From Fructilactobacillus cliffordii (GTDB lineage: Bacteria; Bacillota; Bacilli; Lactobacillales; Lactobacillaceae), in NCBI RefSeq assembly GCF_024029355.1, contig NZ_CP097117.1:744001-808000 (forward strand): a DNA stretch of 64,000 nucleotides, written 5' to 3'. Below the pieces are notes generated by a model. That model was not told the DNA's origin. It made no database searches and worked only from the letters and a program-made list of their open reading frames with translations. Positions within the stretch are counted from its first letter, which is position 1; each line of letters starts with the position of its first letter. Positions 27,509 through 36,180 of the stretch are shown piece after piece. The position numbers were made by a program, and so were the translations under genes.

Positions 27509-27525
27509 TTTGACTTTTTTTGACT
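27509..27525 (+). promoter_or_regulatory. CtsR-type operator upstream of clpL
   Basis: TTTGACT-TTT-TTTGACT is the complement of the CtsR heptad repeat RGTCAAA-NAN-RGTCAAA with both heptads intact. It lies 127 bases before the clpL start. CtsR represses clp genes at normal temperature in Gram-positive bacteria, so heat-stress control of clpL is likely. The ctsR gene is not in this window. Confidence 0.75.
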
Positions 27526-27651
27526 TTTGCAAGCTAATTACTGTTCTTTTTGGTTAAGAAAGGTTAAACTTTAAACATAGAGATTAATTTAAATCTCTGT
27601 CGGGAAATCATCTAATTGCTTTCTCAAAAACTTAGGAAAGAAGGATTTTCT

Positions 27652-29802
27652 ATGCCAAGTAATTTTGGAAATGACCCATTCGGAAACAACGGAATGGATG
27701 ACTTATTTAACAGCTTTTTTAACAACATGGGGAACAACCCCAATGCTCGTTACGTCGTTAACGGACATGAATTAACTCCAGAACAAGTGGCCGAAATGCG
27801 CCGCACTGGTCAGATTCCTGGCCAAACTGGACAACACAATGTCACACCAAATCAAACTAATCAACAAGCAAATCAAAAACAAGAAAGTTACCTTGACAAA
27901 ATCGGTCGCAACTTAACTGACGAAGCCAAACAAGGTTTACTGGATCCCGTAATTGGTCGGGACAAAGAAATTCAAGAAACTGCCGAAATTTTGAGCCGGC
28001 GAATTAAAAACAACCCGATTTTAGTTGGAGATGCCGGAGTTGGTAAAACAGCAATCGTTGAAGGATTGGCACAAAAAATTGTCAATGGTGATGTTCCAGC
28101 TACCATCAAGGACAAGGAAATCATTTCAATTGACCTTTCTTCTCTAGAAGCCGGAACTCAATACCGGGGTGCCTACGAAGAAAACATTCAAAAGTTAGTT
28201 AAAGAAGTTGAACAACGTAAAAACGTCATTCTCTTCTTTGATGAAATTCACCAAATCGTTGGTGCCGGTGCTTCTGGGGATGAAAATGGTGGCAAGGGGC
28301 TTTCTGACATCTTGAAGCCAGCTTTATCTCGTGGTGATATCTCAATCATTGGAGCTACTACCCAAGATGAATACCGAAACACCATCATGAAAGACGCTGC
28401 TTTGGCCCGTCGTTTTAATGACGTTGTGGTTAATGCGCCTAGCAAGAAGACGACCTTTGAAATCTTACAAGGAATTCGGAAGTCTTACGAAGAACACCAC
28501 CAAGTTAAATTACCTGATGATGCTTTGAAGGCTGCCATTGACTACTCAGAACAATACATTCCACAACGATCATTGCCAGACAAGGCCATCGACTTAGTTG
28601 ACATGACCGCAGCTCACTTAGCTGCTAAACACCCAGTAACTGACAAAGTTAGTCTGGAAAAAGAATTACAAGCCGCAAAGCAACGAAAAGAAGACAACGC
28701 TAACGCGGAAAACTTCGAAGCTGCTGCTAAAGACAAAGCTCGGATTGAAGAATTAGAAAAACAATTAAACAATGAGTCTGACAATTCTGAAACTCCAGTG
28801 GCCACTCCTGCTGACATTGCTGAATCAGTAGAACGTTTGACTGGAATCCCAGTTTCACAAATGAGTTCAGACGATATGGAACGCTTGAAGGGCATGGGAA
28901 GTCGGCTCAAATCACACATCATCGGCCAAGATGAAGCTGTGGATGCCGTTGTTAACGCCATTCGGCGGAACCGGGCTGGTTTTGATGATGGTAACCGTCC
29001 CATTGGATCCTTCCTCTTCGTTGGACCAACTGGGGTTGGTAAAACTGAATTAGTAAAACAACTGGCTAAGGATATGTTTAACAACCAAGATTCCATTATC
29101 CGGCTGGACATGTCTGAATACCAAGATGAAACCGCAGTTTCTAAGATGATTGGTGCCACCGCTGGATACGTTGGTTACAACGACAACGGTAACACCTTAA
29201 CGGAACGAGTACGGCGGAATCCTTACTCCATTGTCTTACTTGACGAAATTGAAAAAGCTAACCCCCAAGTAATCACCCTATTACTGCAAGTAATGGATGA
29301 TGGTCGATTAACTGATGGGCAAGGAAACGTGGTTAACTTCAAGAACACAGTGATTATCGCTACTTCTAACGCTGGATTTGGTAACAACTCCATGACGAAG
29401 GATAACGATGAGAACGAAAGCATCATGGATCGTTTAGCTCCATTCTTCCGTCCTGAATTCTTGAACCGATTTAACGCCATCGTAGAATTCTCCCATCTGA
29501 CGAAAGATGACTTAAGTCAAATCGTGGATCTGATGATTCAGGACTTGAACGAAACTTTGGCTCGCAAGGGCATGAAGTTGGCCATTTCTCAAGATGTCAA
29601 AGACTGGTTGATGGAACAAGGTTACGACGAAGCCATGGGCGCTCGGCCATTGCGGAGAGTCATCGAACAACAATTGCGTGACAAGATCGCAATGTACTAC
29701 CTTGACCACCAAGATGTTAAGGACATCAAGGCCGTGTTGGATAAAGAAAACGACACCATTAAAATTGAAGCAGATCATGTCGCTGAAAAAACTGAACAAT
29801 AA
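27652..29802 (+). CDS. clpL: ClpL, Hsp100/Clp ATPase chaperone
   Basis: The 716-residue protein has two AAA+ modules, with Walker A motifs [13 protein letters not shown] and [14 protein letters not shown] and Walker B motifs ILFFDEIHQ and [11 protein letters not shown] short coiled coil with [20 protein letters not shown] lies between them. The N-terminus is a short Asn/Gly/Phe-rich stretch instead of the Clp-N double repeat, and the overall length is that of ClpL. ClpL disaggregates and refolds heat-damaged proteins independently of ClpP. ATG 27652 follows GAAAGAAGGA. The CtsR-like operator upstream supports stress control. Confidence 0.93.
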   Translation: MPSNFGNDPFGNNGMDDLFNSFFNNMGNNPNARYVVNGHELTPEQVAEMRRTGQIPGQTGQHNVTPNQTNQQANQKQESYLDKIGRNLTDEAKQGLLDPVIGRDKEIQETAEILSRRIKNNPILVGDAGVGKTAIVEGLAQKIVNGDVPATIKDKEIISIDLSSLEAGTQYRGAYEENIQKLVKEVEQRKNVILFFDEIHQIVGAGASGDENGGKGLSDILKPALSRGDISIIGATTQDEYRNTIMKDAALARRFNDVVVNAPSKKTTFEILQGIRKSYEEHHQVKLPDDALKAAIDYSEQYIPQRSLPDKAIDLVDMTAAHLAAKHPVTDKVSLEKELQAAKQRKEDNANAENFEAAAKDKARIEELEKQLNNESDNSETPVATPADIAESVERLTGIPVSQMSSDDMERLKGMGSRLKSHIIGQDEAVDAVVNAIRRNRAGFDDGNRPIGSFLFVGPTGVGKTELVKQLAKDMFNNQDSIIRLDMSEYQDETAVSKMIGATAGYVGYNDNGNTLTERVRRNPYSIVLLDEIEKANPQVITLLLQVMDDGRLTDGQGNVVNFKNTVIIATSNAGFGNNSMTKDNDENESIMDRLAPFFRPEFLNRFNAIVEFSHLTKDDLSQIVDLMIQDLNETLARKGMKLAISQDVKDWLMEQGYDEAMGARPLRRVIEQQLRDKIAMYYLDHQDVKDIKAVLDKENDTIKIEADHVAEKTEQ

Positions 29803-29819
29803 TCTTCTTCACTAATAGA

Positions 29820-29852
29820 AAATAACCTGTCATTATGGCAGGTTATTTTTTT
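29820..29852 (+). terminator. Rho-independent terminator after clpL
   Basis: AATAACCTG and CAGGTTATT form a 9-bp stem followed by a run of T. Confidence 0.85.
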
Positions 29853-29954
29853 GCTTAATTTTTCTTTAATTTACGCTTGCCTATTGTAACGCCATTCTTC
29901 GGGATATATTATTAAAGATGTGCCCAAAAATTTTGCAAAAGAGGTTTCATCACC

Positions 29955-31823
29955 ATGCCAACTGATCGCCCTAAAAATCGCTTCATTACCGGATTTACGG
30001 GTTTGCGAGCCCTAGCCGTTATTTGTGTTATTCTGTACCATTTTAATCCTGCTCTCTTTAGTGGGGGTTATTTAGGGGTTCCGGTCTTCTTGACCCTTTC
30101 AGGATACCTAGTAACAGACCATCTGCTTAATGAATACCAAACGACTGGTACCTTCAGTTACGGTCATTTTTGGTATAAACGTTTGAAACGTCTGTATCCA
30201 ACTCTGATTGTGATGCTCTTTGCTACAGCCGCTTACATTACATTTTTCCAACGTAACATTCTAGCCAACCTCTGGCAGAGTATCTTGACAAACCTTGCAT
30301 ACGTATATAACTGGTTCGAAATTTTAAACGGTCAGTCTTACTTTCAAAAGTTTGCTGGTTCAGAGTCCCCTTTTACGCACCTCTGGACCCTCTCCATTGA
30401 AGGCCAGTTCTATCTAATTTGGCCTCTGATTGTCATTTTATTACTCCACTTTTTCCGTAAATCTAAACGTGCAATCTTCTGGACGGCCCTAATTCTTTCC
30501 GTGATTTCGGCTCTCTTAATGGCCTTCTTGTTTAAACCTGGTGTTGATCCTAGTCGGGTTTATTATGGAACTGATACCCGGATGTTTTCCATCCTGTTAG
30601 GGGCTTGCTTAACGGTCCTCTGGCCGAGTCAAAAGACACTTAGCAACCCAAATTCCCAACAACGCTGGTTTTTCGAGGTGATTGGCGCCATTGGAATGGC
30701 TGGAATGGTAATCACCGTCTTTACGGTCGGCGCCCAATCACCATTCTTATACCGTGGGGGGATGTTCCTCTTTTCCATCTTCACCGTCCTCGCCATGTGG
30801 GCCATCATCGCTAACGCCAGCGTTTGGAATCGCTTGTTAACGAATCCGGTCTTTGATTGGATTGGATCAAGAAGTTATGAAATCTATGTCTATCAATTAC
30901 CGGTCTTCGTATTCTTTGGCGATAAAATTACGAACCTTTCTGATTACCAGTGGCTCTACGCCATCATTGAAGTTGTCATCATTCTGGTGATTTCAGAGCT
31001 TTCCTACCGTTACGTGGAAGTTCCCTTCAGCCACTATGATTATGCCCACGCTGCTCGGCAGATTTTGAATTTTGTCAATCACATTACTCCGCGGCGGGCC
31101 ATCCTCTCCTTAATCATTGCATTAGGAATGGTGGGTTTCCTTCAATCCACCATTGTGGACCCCAAGGTGGCGAACCATTCTCCACTGGCTAACCACATTA
31201 AGCAAAACGCCAAAAAGGAAAAACAATATAACCAAAAACTAGCCCAACAAATTAAAGACGGTAAAAAAGTTAAACGAACCTCTGAAGACGAAGCAAAAAT
31301 TCAAAAAGACGGACTTACCAAGGCGCAACTAAAACAGGCTCAACAATTATCTGGAAGTGCCGTGGGCGACTCCGTCATGTTAGCGGGTCGGGATGATTTA
31401 CAAAAGATTTTCCCACAACTCTACATTGACGCTCAGGTCTCCCGCCAAGCTGATGCAGCCATTTCTTCCTTAAAAGAAATGCAAAGTAAGGGAGTCTTGG
31501 GTAAAAATGTTATCATTGGACTAGGTACTAACGGGAACATTAATCAGGATACCATCGACGAAGTGATTAAAATTGCGGGTCCTAACCGCAACGTTTTCTG
31601 GATTAATAACCACATTCCGTCTCAACCATGGCAAAACAAGAACAACGACCTCTTAACGGAAGCCCACCAAAAGAACAAAAACTTCTACGTGATTGATTGG
31701 AATGACTACGTCGAAAACCATCCGGATTGGCTTTACAATGATCAAGCGCACCCCAACACTACTGGAGCGCCTAAATACGCTACGTTCATTGCCAAAAACG
31801 TTTTAGAACATGAAAAAAAATAG
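29955..31823 (+). CDS. OatA-like peptidoglycan/wall O-acetyltransferase
   Basis: The 622-residue protein joins an N-terminal acyltransferase-3 membrane domain (about residues 10-400, with GFTGLRALAVICVILYHF) to an extracellular SGNH esterase-like domain. The latter has AVGDSVML near residue 471 and DQAHPN near 596, giving the Ser and Asp/His catalytic residues. This two-domain build is that of OatA, which O-acetylates MurNAc and gives lysozyme resistance; related proteins modify teichoic acids. Ribosome site GAGG lies before the ATG. It is probably co-transcribed with the VTT protein gene 23 bases downstream. Confidence 0.85.
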   Translation: MPTDRPKNRFITGFTGLRALAVICVILYHFNPALFSGGYLGVPVFLTLSGYLVTDHLLNEYQTTGTFSYGHFWYKRLKRLYPTLIVMLFATAAYITFFQRNILANLWQSILTNLAYVYNWFEILNGQSYFQKFAGSESPFTHLWTLSIEGQFYLIWPLIVILLLHFFRKSKRAIFWTALILSVISALLMAFLFKPGVDPSRVYYGTDTRMFSILLGACLTVLWPSQKTLSNPNSQQRWFFEVIGAIGMAGMVITVFTVGAQSPFLYRGGMFLFSIFTVLAMWAIIANASVWNRLLTNPVFDWIGSRSYEIYVYQLPVFVFFGDKITNLSDYQWLYAIIEVVIILVISELSYRYVEVPFSHYDYAHAARQILNFVNHITPRRAILSLIIALGMVGFLQSTIVDPKVANHSPLANHIKQNAKKEKQYNQKLAQQIKDGKKVKRTSEDEAKIQKDGLTKAQLKQAQQLSGSAVGDSVMLAGRDDLQKIFPQLYIDAQVSRQADAAISSLKEMQSKGVLGKNVIIGLGTNGNINQDTIDEVIKIAGPNRNVFWINNHIPSQPWQNKNNDLLTEAHQKNKNFYVIDWNDYVENHPDWLYNDQAHPNTTGAPKYATFIAKNVLEHEKK

Positions 31824-31846
31824 TTACAAACAATTAAGGAGTAACC

Positions 31847-32524
31847 ATGAAATTACCCCGAATCAGTCGCATGGATCTCATTAAAATCGGTGCCACCATC
31901 ATCGGCATTTTAATTTTGCTAATGATCTTTAAAGATTACCTCCCCCAAATTAAGATGATGTTTGATCCCTCAAAACGACCACAAGCCATCCACGAAATTC
32001 GCCAACATGGTGCGTTCGATGCCCTGCTTTTGATGGTGCTCTTATTTATCGGGACCGTCGTGCCGGGGATTCCTGTAATGCCAATCGCAATTTTAGCTGG
32101 ATTATGCTTTGGCACCCTATTTGGAACTTTAATTAATGCAATCTCCATCGGTCTGGGTAACTTAGTAGCCATTCATCTAATTAGCCTCTTCAAACGTGAC
32201 GTCCAAAAAGAATACAAACATAATCGGTTTGCGGATCACCTAAAAAACAGCAAGAATCCCCTGATGGCACTGGTCGTGGGTTATTCAATTCCAGCCATCC
32301 CATCTTATCTCGTTAGCTTACAAGCTGCTAACGACGAAAGACGCTTTGGGAATCAACTAGTCCAAGTGGCGGCTTGTTTGGGAACAATCCCTCTGGCCTT
32401 GATTTATGCCCTCGGAGGAAATTCACTGCTCGCCGGGAAATGGCTAGAATTATTGATTGTGGTCATAATTCTCTTGTTATTTTTCTTGGGAGCAGACCGC
32501 TTCTTAAAGTATTTAGCGGGATAA
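31847..32524 (+). CDS. TVP38/TMEM64 (VTT/DedA-related) membrane protein
   Basis: The 225-residue protein has about five membrane helices. The central block GTVVPGIPVMPIAILAGLCFG, running on to GTLINAISIGLGNL, fits the VTT (SNARE-associated) domain. DedA/VTT proteins have recently been linked to recycling of undecaprenyl phosphate and other lipids across the membrane, which would suit the nearby envelope genes; this is inference. It starts after AAGGAG and ends at a strong terminator. Confidence 0.82.
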   Translation: MKLPRISRMDLIKIGATIIGILILLMIFKDYLPQIKMMFDPSKRPQAIHEIRQHGAFDALLLMVLLFIGTVVPGIPVMPIAILAGLCFGTLFGTLINAISIGLGNLVAIHLISLFKRDVQKEYKHNRFADHLKNSKNPLMALVVGYSIPAIPSYLVSLQAANDERRFGNQLVQVAACLGTIPLALIYALGGNSLLAGKWLELLIVVIILLLFFLGADRFLKYLAG

Positions 32525-32564
32525 AAAAAGTGATGCTGACTTTTCAGTTAACATCACTTTTTTT
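32524..32564. terminator. Bidirectional terminator between convergent genes
   Basis: AAAAAAAGTGATG and CATCACTTTTTTT form a stem with T runs on both strands, between the VTT gene (plus) and the HesB-like gene (minus). Confidence 0.86.
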
Positions 32565-32603
32565 GTTTATAAAATTTTTTACTACAATGGATTAGACTAC
32601 TAA

Positions 32604-32987
32604 TTAGCAGCCAATCACACCGTCCATGCCAGTGTTTTCAACGCCTTTAGTAGCATCATTAGTAGTCATTTGACCGTCTAATAGTTCACTATCGCTCTTT
32701 AATTGTAGCCAGTTGTGATTAAAGTCAATCTTCATACCCTTGTCAAAGAATGACATGTCATTTTTACTCGTGTAGAAAGGAGCATCCTGATTATTATCCA
32801 TTTTAACGTCATATGGAGCTTCTAACTTAGAAACACCTACCACTTGGAAAGTGTCACCAACGGTACAAGAACCGCCACCCTTTGAGTATTGGTTGGAACC
32901 ATCATCAGTAGCTAACAGGTAGTATTTAGCATCTGGCATGCGTTTCTTGATGTAGTCCATTGCTGGGTCAGTAATCGTTAAGTTCAT
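32604..32987 (-). CDS. HesB/IscA-like iron-sulfur biosynthesis family protein
   Basis: The 127-residue protein resembles the short HesB-like family of lactobacilli, with ITDPAMDYIKKR at the start, GGGSCTVGDTF in the middle and a C-terminal GVIGC. Only two Cys are present (near residues 41 and 127), instead of the three of canonical A-type Fe-S carriers, so cluster binding is uncertain. The start follows AAGGAGGA. It appears monocistronic. Confidence 0.78.
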   Translation of the reverse strand: MNLTITDPAMDYIKKRMPDAKYYLLATDDGSNQYSKGGGSCTVGDTFQVVGVSKLEAPYDVKMDNNQDAPFYTSKNDMSFFDKGMKIDFNHNWLQLKSDSELLDGQMTTNDATKGVENTGMDGVIGC

Positions 32988-33169
32988 AATAATATTCCTC
33001 CTTCAATTAGTTTACTAATTCATTCTAACAGCTTCACCAGTCGAACCCCAATATTTAGCTCACAAAATTTAATTTTTAACAATTTAATTTCCAAGAGACC
33101 ACTGCCACAGTTGCGAAAGAGGTATGGTAAAATTGAGATATCTCGACACACAGAAAAGGAGTAACTAGT

Positions 33170-33961
33170 ATGGTTATGTACAAAGATCTTGAAGGCAAGA
33201 CGGCTGTGATTACCGGGGGAGACTCTGGAATTGGCGCTGCAATTGCTGAACGACTCGGTCAAGAACACATGAACGTGGTCATTAACTACCATCGTAATGA
33301 AGCGGCAGCTAACGATACTGCTGCTAAAGTCGAAGCTGCTGGTGGAAAAGCCACGACTATTCAACAAGACATTAGTGACGAAGCCGCTGCTGATGCATTG
33401 GTAAAAAAGGCCGTTGCTACTTTCGGTGGACTAGACGTGTTCTTTAACAACGCCGGCATGGAAAAACGGTGTCCAACGGATCAAATCGAACTTAACGATT
33501 GGAACGCTGTTTTAGACGTTAACTTGACCGGAACTTTCTTAGGAACCAAGGCTGCTTTAGACTACTGGTTGGCTAACAAGAAAAAAGGCGCCATCATCAA
33601 CACCTCTTCCGTGCATCAACAAATTCCATGGCCAAACTTTGCTAGCTATGCAGCCAGCAAAGGTGGTGTAAAGCTCTTTACCGAAACTACGGCTATGGAA
33701 TACGCTAACCAAAATATTCGAATTAACCAAATTTGTCCGGGGGCCATTAATACTCCAATCAACGCCAAGAAGTTTGCAAATCCAGAACAATACAAATCCA
33801 CGGTTTCCATGGTACCCATGAATCGGATTGGAACTCCCGAAGAAGTAGCCGCTGGAGCTGCCTTCCTAGCCTCTGACCAAGCCAGTTACATTACTGGAGT
33901 TTCCCTCTACATTGATGGTGGAATGACGCTTTATCCTTCCTTCATGGGGGGTAAAGGCTAA
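33170..33961 (+). CDS. SDR family glucose 1-dehydrogenase-like enzyme
   Basis: The 263-residue protein is a classical short-chain dehydrogenase: TGGDSGIGAAIAERLG binds NAD(P), NNAGME follows, and SSVHQ with YAASKGG gives the Ser-Tyr-Lys triad. The start (MYKDLEGKTAVITGG) and end (YIDGGMTLYPSF) closely match Bacillus glucose 1-dehydrogenases. Glucose as natural substrate is plausible but unproven. AAAGGAG lies upstream of ATG 33170; a second ATG two codons later is possible. Confidence 0.87.
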   Translation: MVMYKDLEGKTAVITGGDSGIGAAIAERLGQEHMNVVINYHRNEAAANDTAAKVEAAGGKATTIQQDISDEAAADALVKKAVATFGGLDVFFNNAGMEKRCPTDQIELNDWNAVLDVNLTGTFLGTKAALDYWLANKKKGAIINTSSVHQQIPWPNFASYAASKGGVKLFTETTAMEYANQNIRINQICPGAINTPINAKKFANPEQYKSTVSMVPMNRIGTPEEVAAGAAFLASDQASYITGVSLYIDGGMTLYPSFMGGKG

Positions 33962-33975
33962 ACCATCTGATCATC

Positions 33976-34012
33976 AAAAAAACGCTGATTCGAATCGAAT
34001 CAGCGTTTTTTT
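33976..34012. terminator. Bidirectional terminator between convergent genes
   Basis: AAAAAACGCTGATTCG and CGAATCAGCGTTTTTT form a near-perfect stem with T runs on both strands. Confidence 0.9.
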
Positions 34013-34016
34013 GTGA

Positions 34017-34895
34017 TTATTTATTTAATTCATTGGCCAATTTGATGATGTAATCCTTCAAATCAGCACTTAAATCAGGGCGCTTCAAACCAAATTGGAT
34101 GTTCGTCTTGAGCCAGCTCAATTTGTTCCCGGTATCAAATCGTTCCCCTTTAAATTCGTGTGCATAGACTTTTTGGGACTTGTTTAAAGTGTCAATCGCA
34201 TCCGTCAGTTGCACTTCGTTTCCCTTACCTGGTTTAGTCGTTTCCAATACATCCAAAATTTCTGGAGTAAAGAGATACCGTCCGATAATAGCCAGGTCAC
34301 TAGGGGCATCGTCTGGATTCGGTTTTTCCACGAATTGACGTACGTCGTAGGTCTCATCGTCCACTTTTTCGATGGGATCAATCACTCCGTACTTGGAAGT
34401 TTCTTCGTGCGGAACTCGCATCACAGCAAGAGTTGATGAACCGGTCTTTTCGTAACTGTTAATTAATTGCTTAGTCAACGGAACTTGATCAGTCATCAAG
34501 TCATCCCCAAGCATGACCACGAATGGTTCGTTGCCGAGGAAACTTTTACCGGTTAAGACCGCATCCCCTAAGCCTTTCGGATAAGGTTGGCGTACGAAAT
34601 AAACCTTTACGTCATCAGAAGCTTGTACCGACTTCAACATGTCGAGCTTCCCTTTGCTTTCCAGGTTTTCTTCCAACATGTAGTTCGGTGAAAAATGGTC
34701 TTCAATTTCGTTTTTACCACTTCCCGTAACAATCACAATGTCGGTAATTCCCGAAGCCTTCGCTTCTTCCACTATGTATTGAATCGTTGGAGTGTCAATC
34801 ACCGGCAACATTTCCTTTGGAACTGCTTTGGTTTCCGGCAGGAACCGGGTTCCTAATCCAGCCGCGGGAATAATCGCTTTTGTAACTTTTTTCAT
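34017..34895 (-). CDS. galU: UTP-glucose-1-phosphate uridylyltransferase
   Basis: The 292-residue protein begins AIIPAAGLGTRFLPETKAVP, the nucleotidyltransferase signature, and has VMLGDDL and FVEKPNPD as in GalU. It makes UDP-glucose from UTP and glucose-1-phosphate. UDP-glucose feeds the polysaccharide cluster 6.6 kb away, both directly and through UDP-galactose to the glf product, and also feeds glycolipid synthesis. It is transcribed alone. Confidence 0.95.
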   Translation of the reverse strand: MKKVTKAIIPAAGLGTRFLPETKAVPKEMLPVIDTPTIQYIVEEAKASGITDIVIVTGSGKNEIEDHFSPNYMLEENLESKGKLDMLKSVQASDDVKVYFVRQPYPKGLGDAVLTGKSFLGNEPFVVMLGDDLMTDQVPLTKQLINSYEKTGSSTLAVMRVPHEETSKYGVIDPIEKVDDETYDVRQFVEKPNPDDAPSDLAIIGRYLFTPEILDVLETTKPGKGNEVQLTDAIDTLNKSQKVYAHEFKGERFDTGNKLSWLKTNIQFGLKRPDLSADLKDYIIKLANELNK

Positions 34896-35038
34896 GTGCT
34901 TTAATCCACCTTTGATTGTAATAACATTATCGTTTAACCCAATAATGTTTTATTTTTAAGCAAGAAATTTATCTTTAGCATATCAATTCTAACACTTTTT
35001 GTAAATATCTTTTCCAACACAGTAATGTCGATAAATCC

Positions 35039-35965
35039 CTACGGCTGAGTATTAAACCACCGTTCGGCAAAGGCCTGGGTCCGTTGCTGATAGGCTTCTG
35101 GATCCGTAGAACGAGCTTGGGCATGCCCCGCTCCCTTCACAATCCAGATTTGCTTATTCTTGCCTCCGTTGTTTTTGTAGTTCTGGTAGGCAAACTTGGT
35201 CGGGACAAACTGATCGGCATCCCCGTGGATGATGAACAACGGAATCTGATTATTGCGCAGGGTTTGCTTGGTATTGGCCTGCTGGAAATTGTACTTCGCT
35301 AAGATTTTCGAGTAAATGCTGGCCAACGGTAGAATTGGAAACGACGGTAAATTAAACATCGTCTTGAGTTCGTAAGCCAACTCAGCGTTAATGCTGGAGT
35401 ATCCACAGTCGGCAATCGCAAACCTCACGTTTTTCGGTGCAAGCGGAAGCGTATACATCACTTCAGCGGCCCCCATGCTGACCCCAAACATTCCAATTTC
35501 TGCGTGGGGATTGTATTCGTTTAACTGCTTCATCCAGTTGGCCAGGTCAATCCGATCTAGCCAGCCATAACCCACATAATGACCTTGACTATCCCCAAAT
35601 GCACGGTTATCGGGCGCTAAAACGTTGTAACCATCGTTATGAAACATTTTGATGTATGAACTCATTTTCCGCGCGGAACTTCCATAACCATGCACCACCA
35701 CGACCGTTTTGTCGGTAGGTTGCGCCGCAGCAAAATAATGGGCTTTTAAAAGTAACCCATCCTTGGTTTTTTGAGTCCAAGTTTGGGATGGCGTTTCATC
35801 GTAAAATTCAGTGTTAACGTTCCCCCCCTGCTGGGAAGCAAAGCCACCCTTTTGAAAGGCAAAGTTAAAAAGATAATAAATTGCGAAGCCACTGGCAACT
35901 ACTACAATAATCAGAAGTACTACTAGTACGCGAGGCCACACCCGTTTTTGTTTTACTTTATCCAT
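35039..35965 (-). CDS. Membrane-anchored alpha/beta hydrolase
   Basis: The 308-residue protein has a basic N-terminus and one membrane helix (VLVVLLIIVVVASGFAIYYLF). The extracellular alpha/beta-hydrolase domain has oxyanion region VVHGYGSSARK, nucleophile elbow GVSMGAAE, the Asp region IHGDADQFVP and the late catalytic His in GAGHAQ. The triad is complete, so it should be an active esterase or acyl hydrolase; substrate unknown. A 34-codon reading frame with a good ribosome site lies 18 bases upstream. Confidence 0.85.
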   Translation of the reverse strand: MDKVKQKRVWPRVLVVLLIIVVVASGFAIYYLFNFAFQKGGFASQQGGNVNTEFYDETPSQTWTQKTKDGLLLKAHYFAAAQPTDKTVVVVHGYGSSARKMSSYIKMFHNDGYNVLAPDNRAFGDSQGHYVGYGWLDRIDLANWMKQLNEYNPHAEIGMFGVSMGAAEVMYTLPLAPKNVRFAIADCGYSSINAELAYELKTMFNLPSFPILPLASIYSKILAKYNFQQANTKQTLRNNQIPLFIIHGDADQFVPTKFAYQNYKNNGGKNKQIWIVKGAGHAQARSTDPEAYQQRTQAFAERWFNTQP

Positions 35966-35983
35966 TTCTAACCATCTTTCTTT

Positions 35984-36088
35984 TTATTCAGACTTAAGTT
36001 GTTTAATCAATTTGAGGTAATTAACTACCAAATTTTTATCATTACTCGTTAGCTTGAAATGATGGAAAATTGTGACCATCATCCGCAT
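35984..36088 (-). CDS. Possible small protein upstream of the hydrolase gene
   Basis: A 34-codon frame starts at ATG 36088 with AAGGA eight bases upstream and ends at TAA 35984. The product begins MRMMVTIFHHFK and ends in a Lys-rich amphipathic stretch (NYLKLIKQLKSE). It lies 18 bases before the hydrolase start. It could be a real small protein, a leader peptide or chance; I recognise no family. Confidence 0.4.
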   Translation of the reverse strand: MRMMVTIFHHFKLTSNDKNLVVNYLKLIKQLKSE

Positions 36089-36180
36089 TCTATTGTTCCT
36101 TATTTTACCACATCTCGAACTAGCGCCGGAAAATGATACAATAATGAATGTTTTAAACAATCATGGAGGAGATGGAAGTT

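Noticed and set aside
28614-29159. 181-codon minus-strand frame inside clpL
   Set aside because: It is the antisense of a strongly conserved AAA+ gene, Ser/Ala-rich with no ribosome site.
34925-34951. Terminator between the hydrolase and galU genes
   Set aside because: The AACATTAT/ATAATGTT stem has its T run on the plus strand, where no gene precedes it; the minus strand has none.
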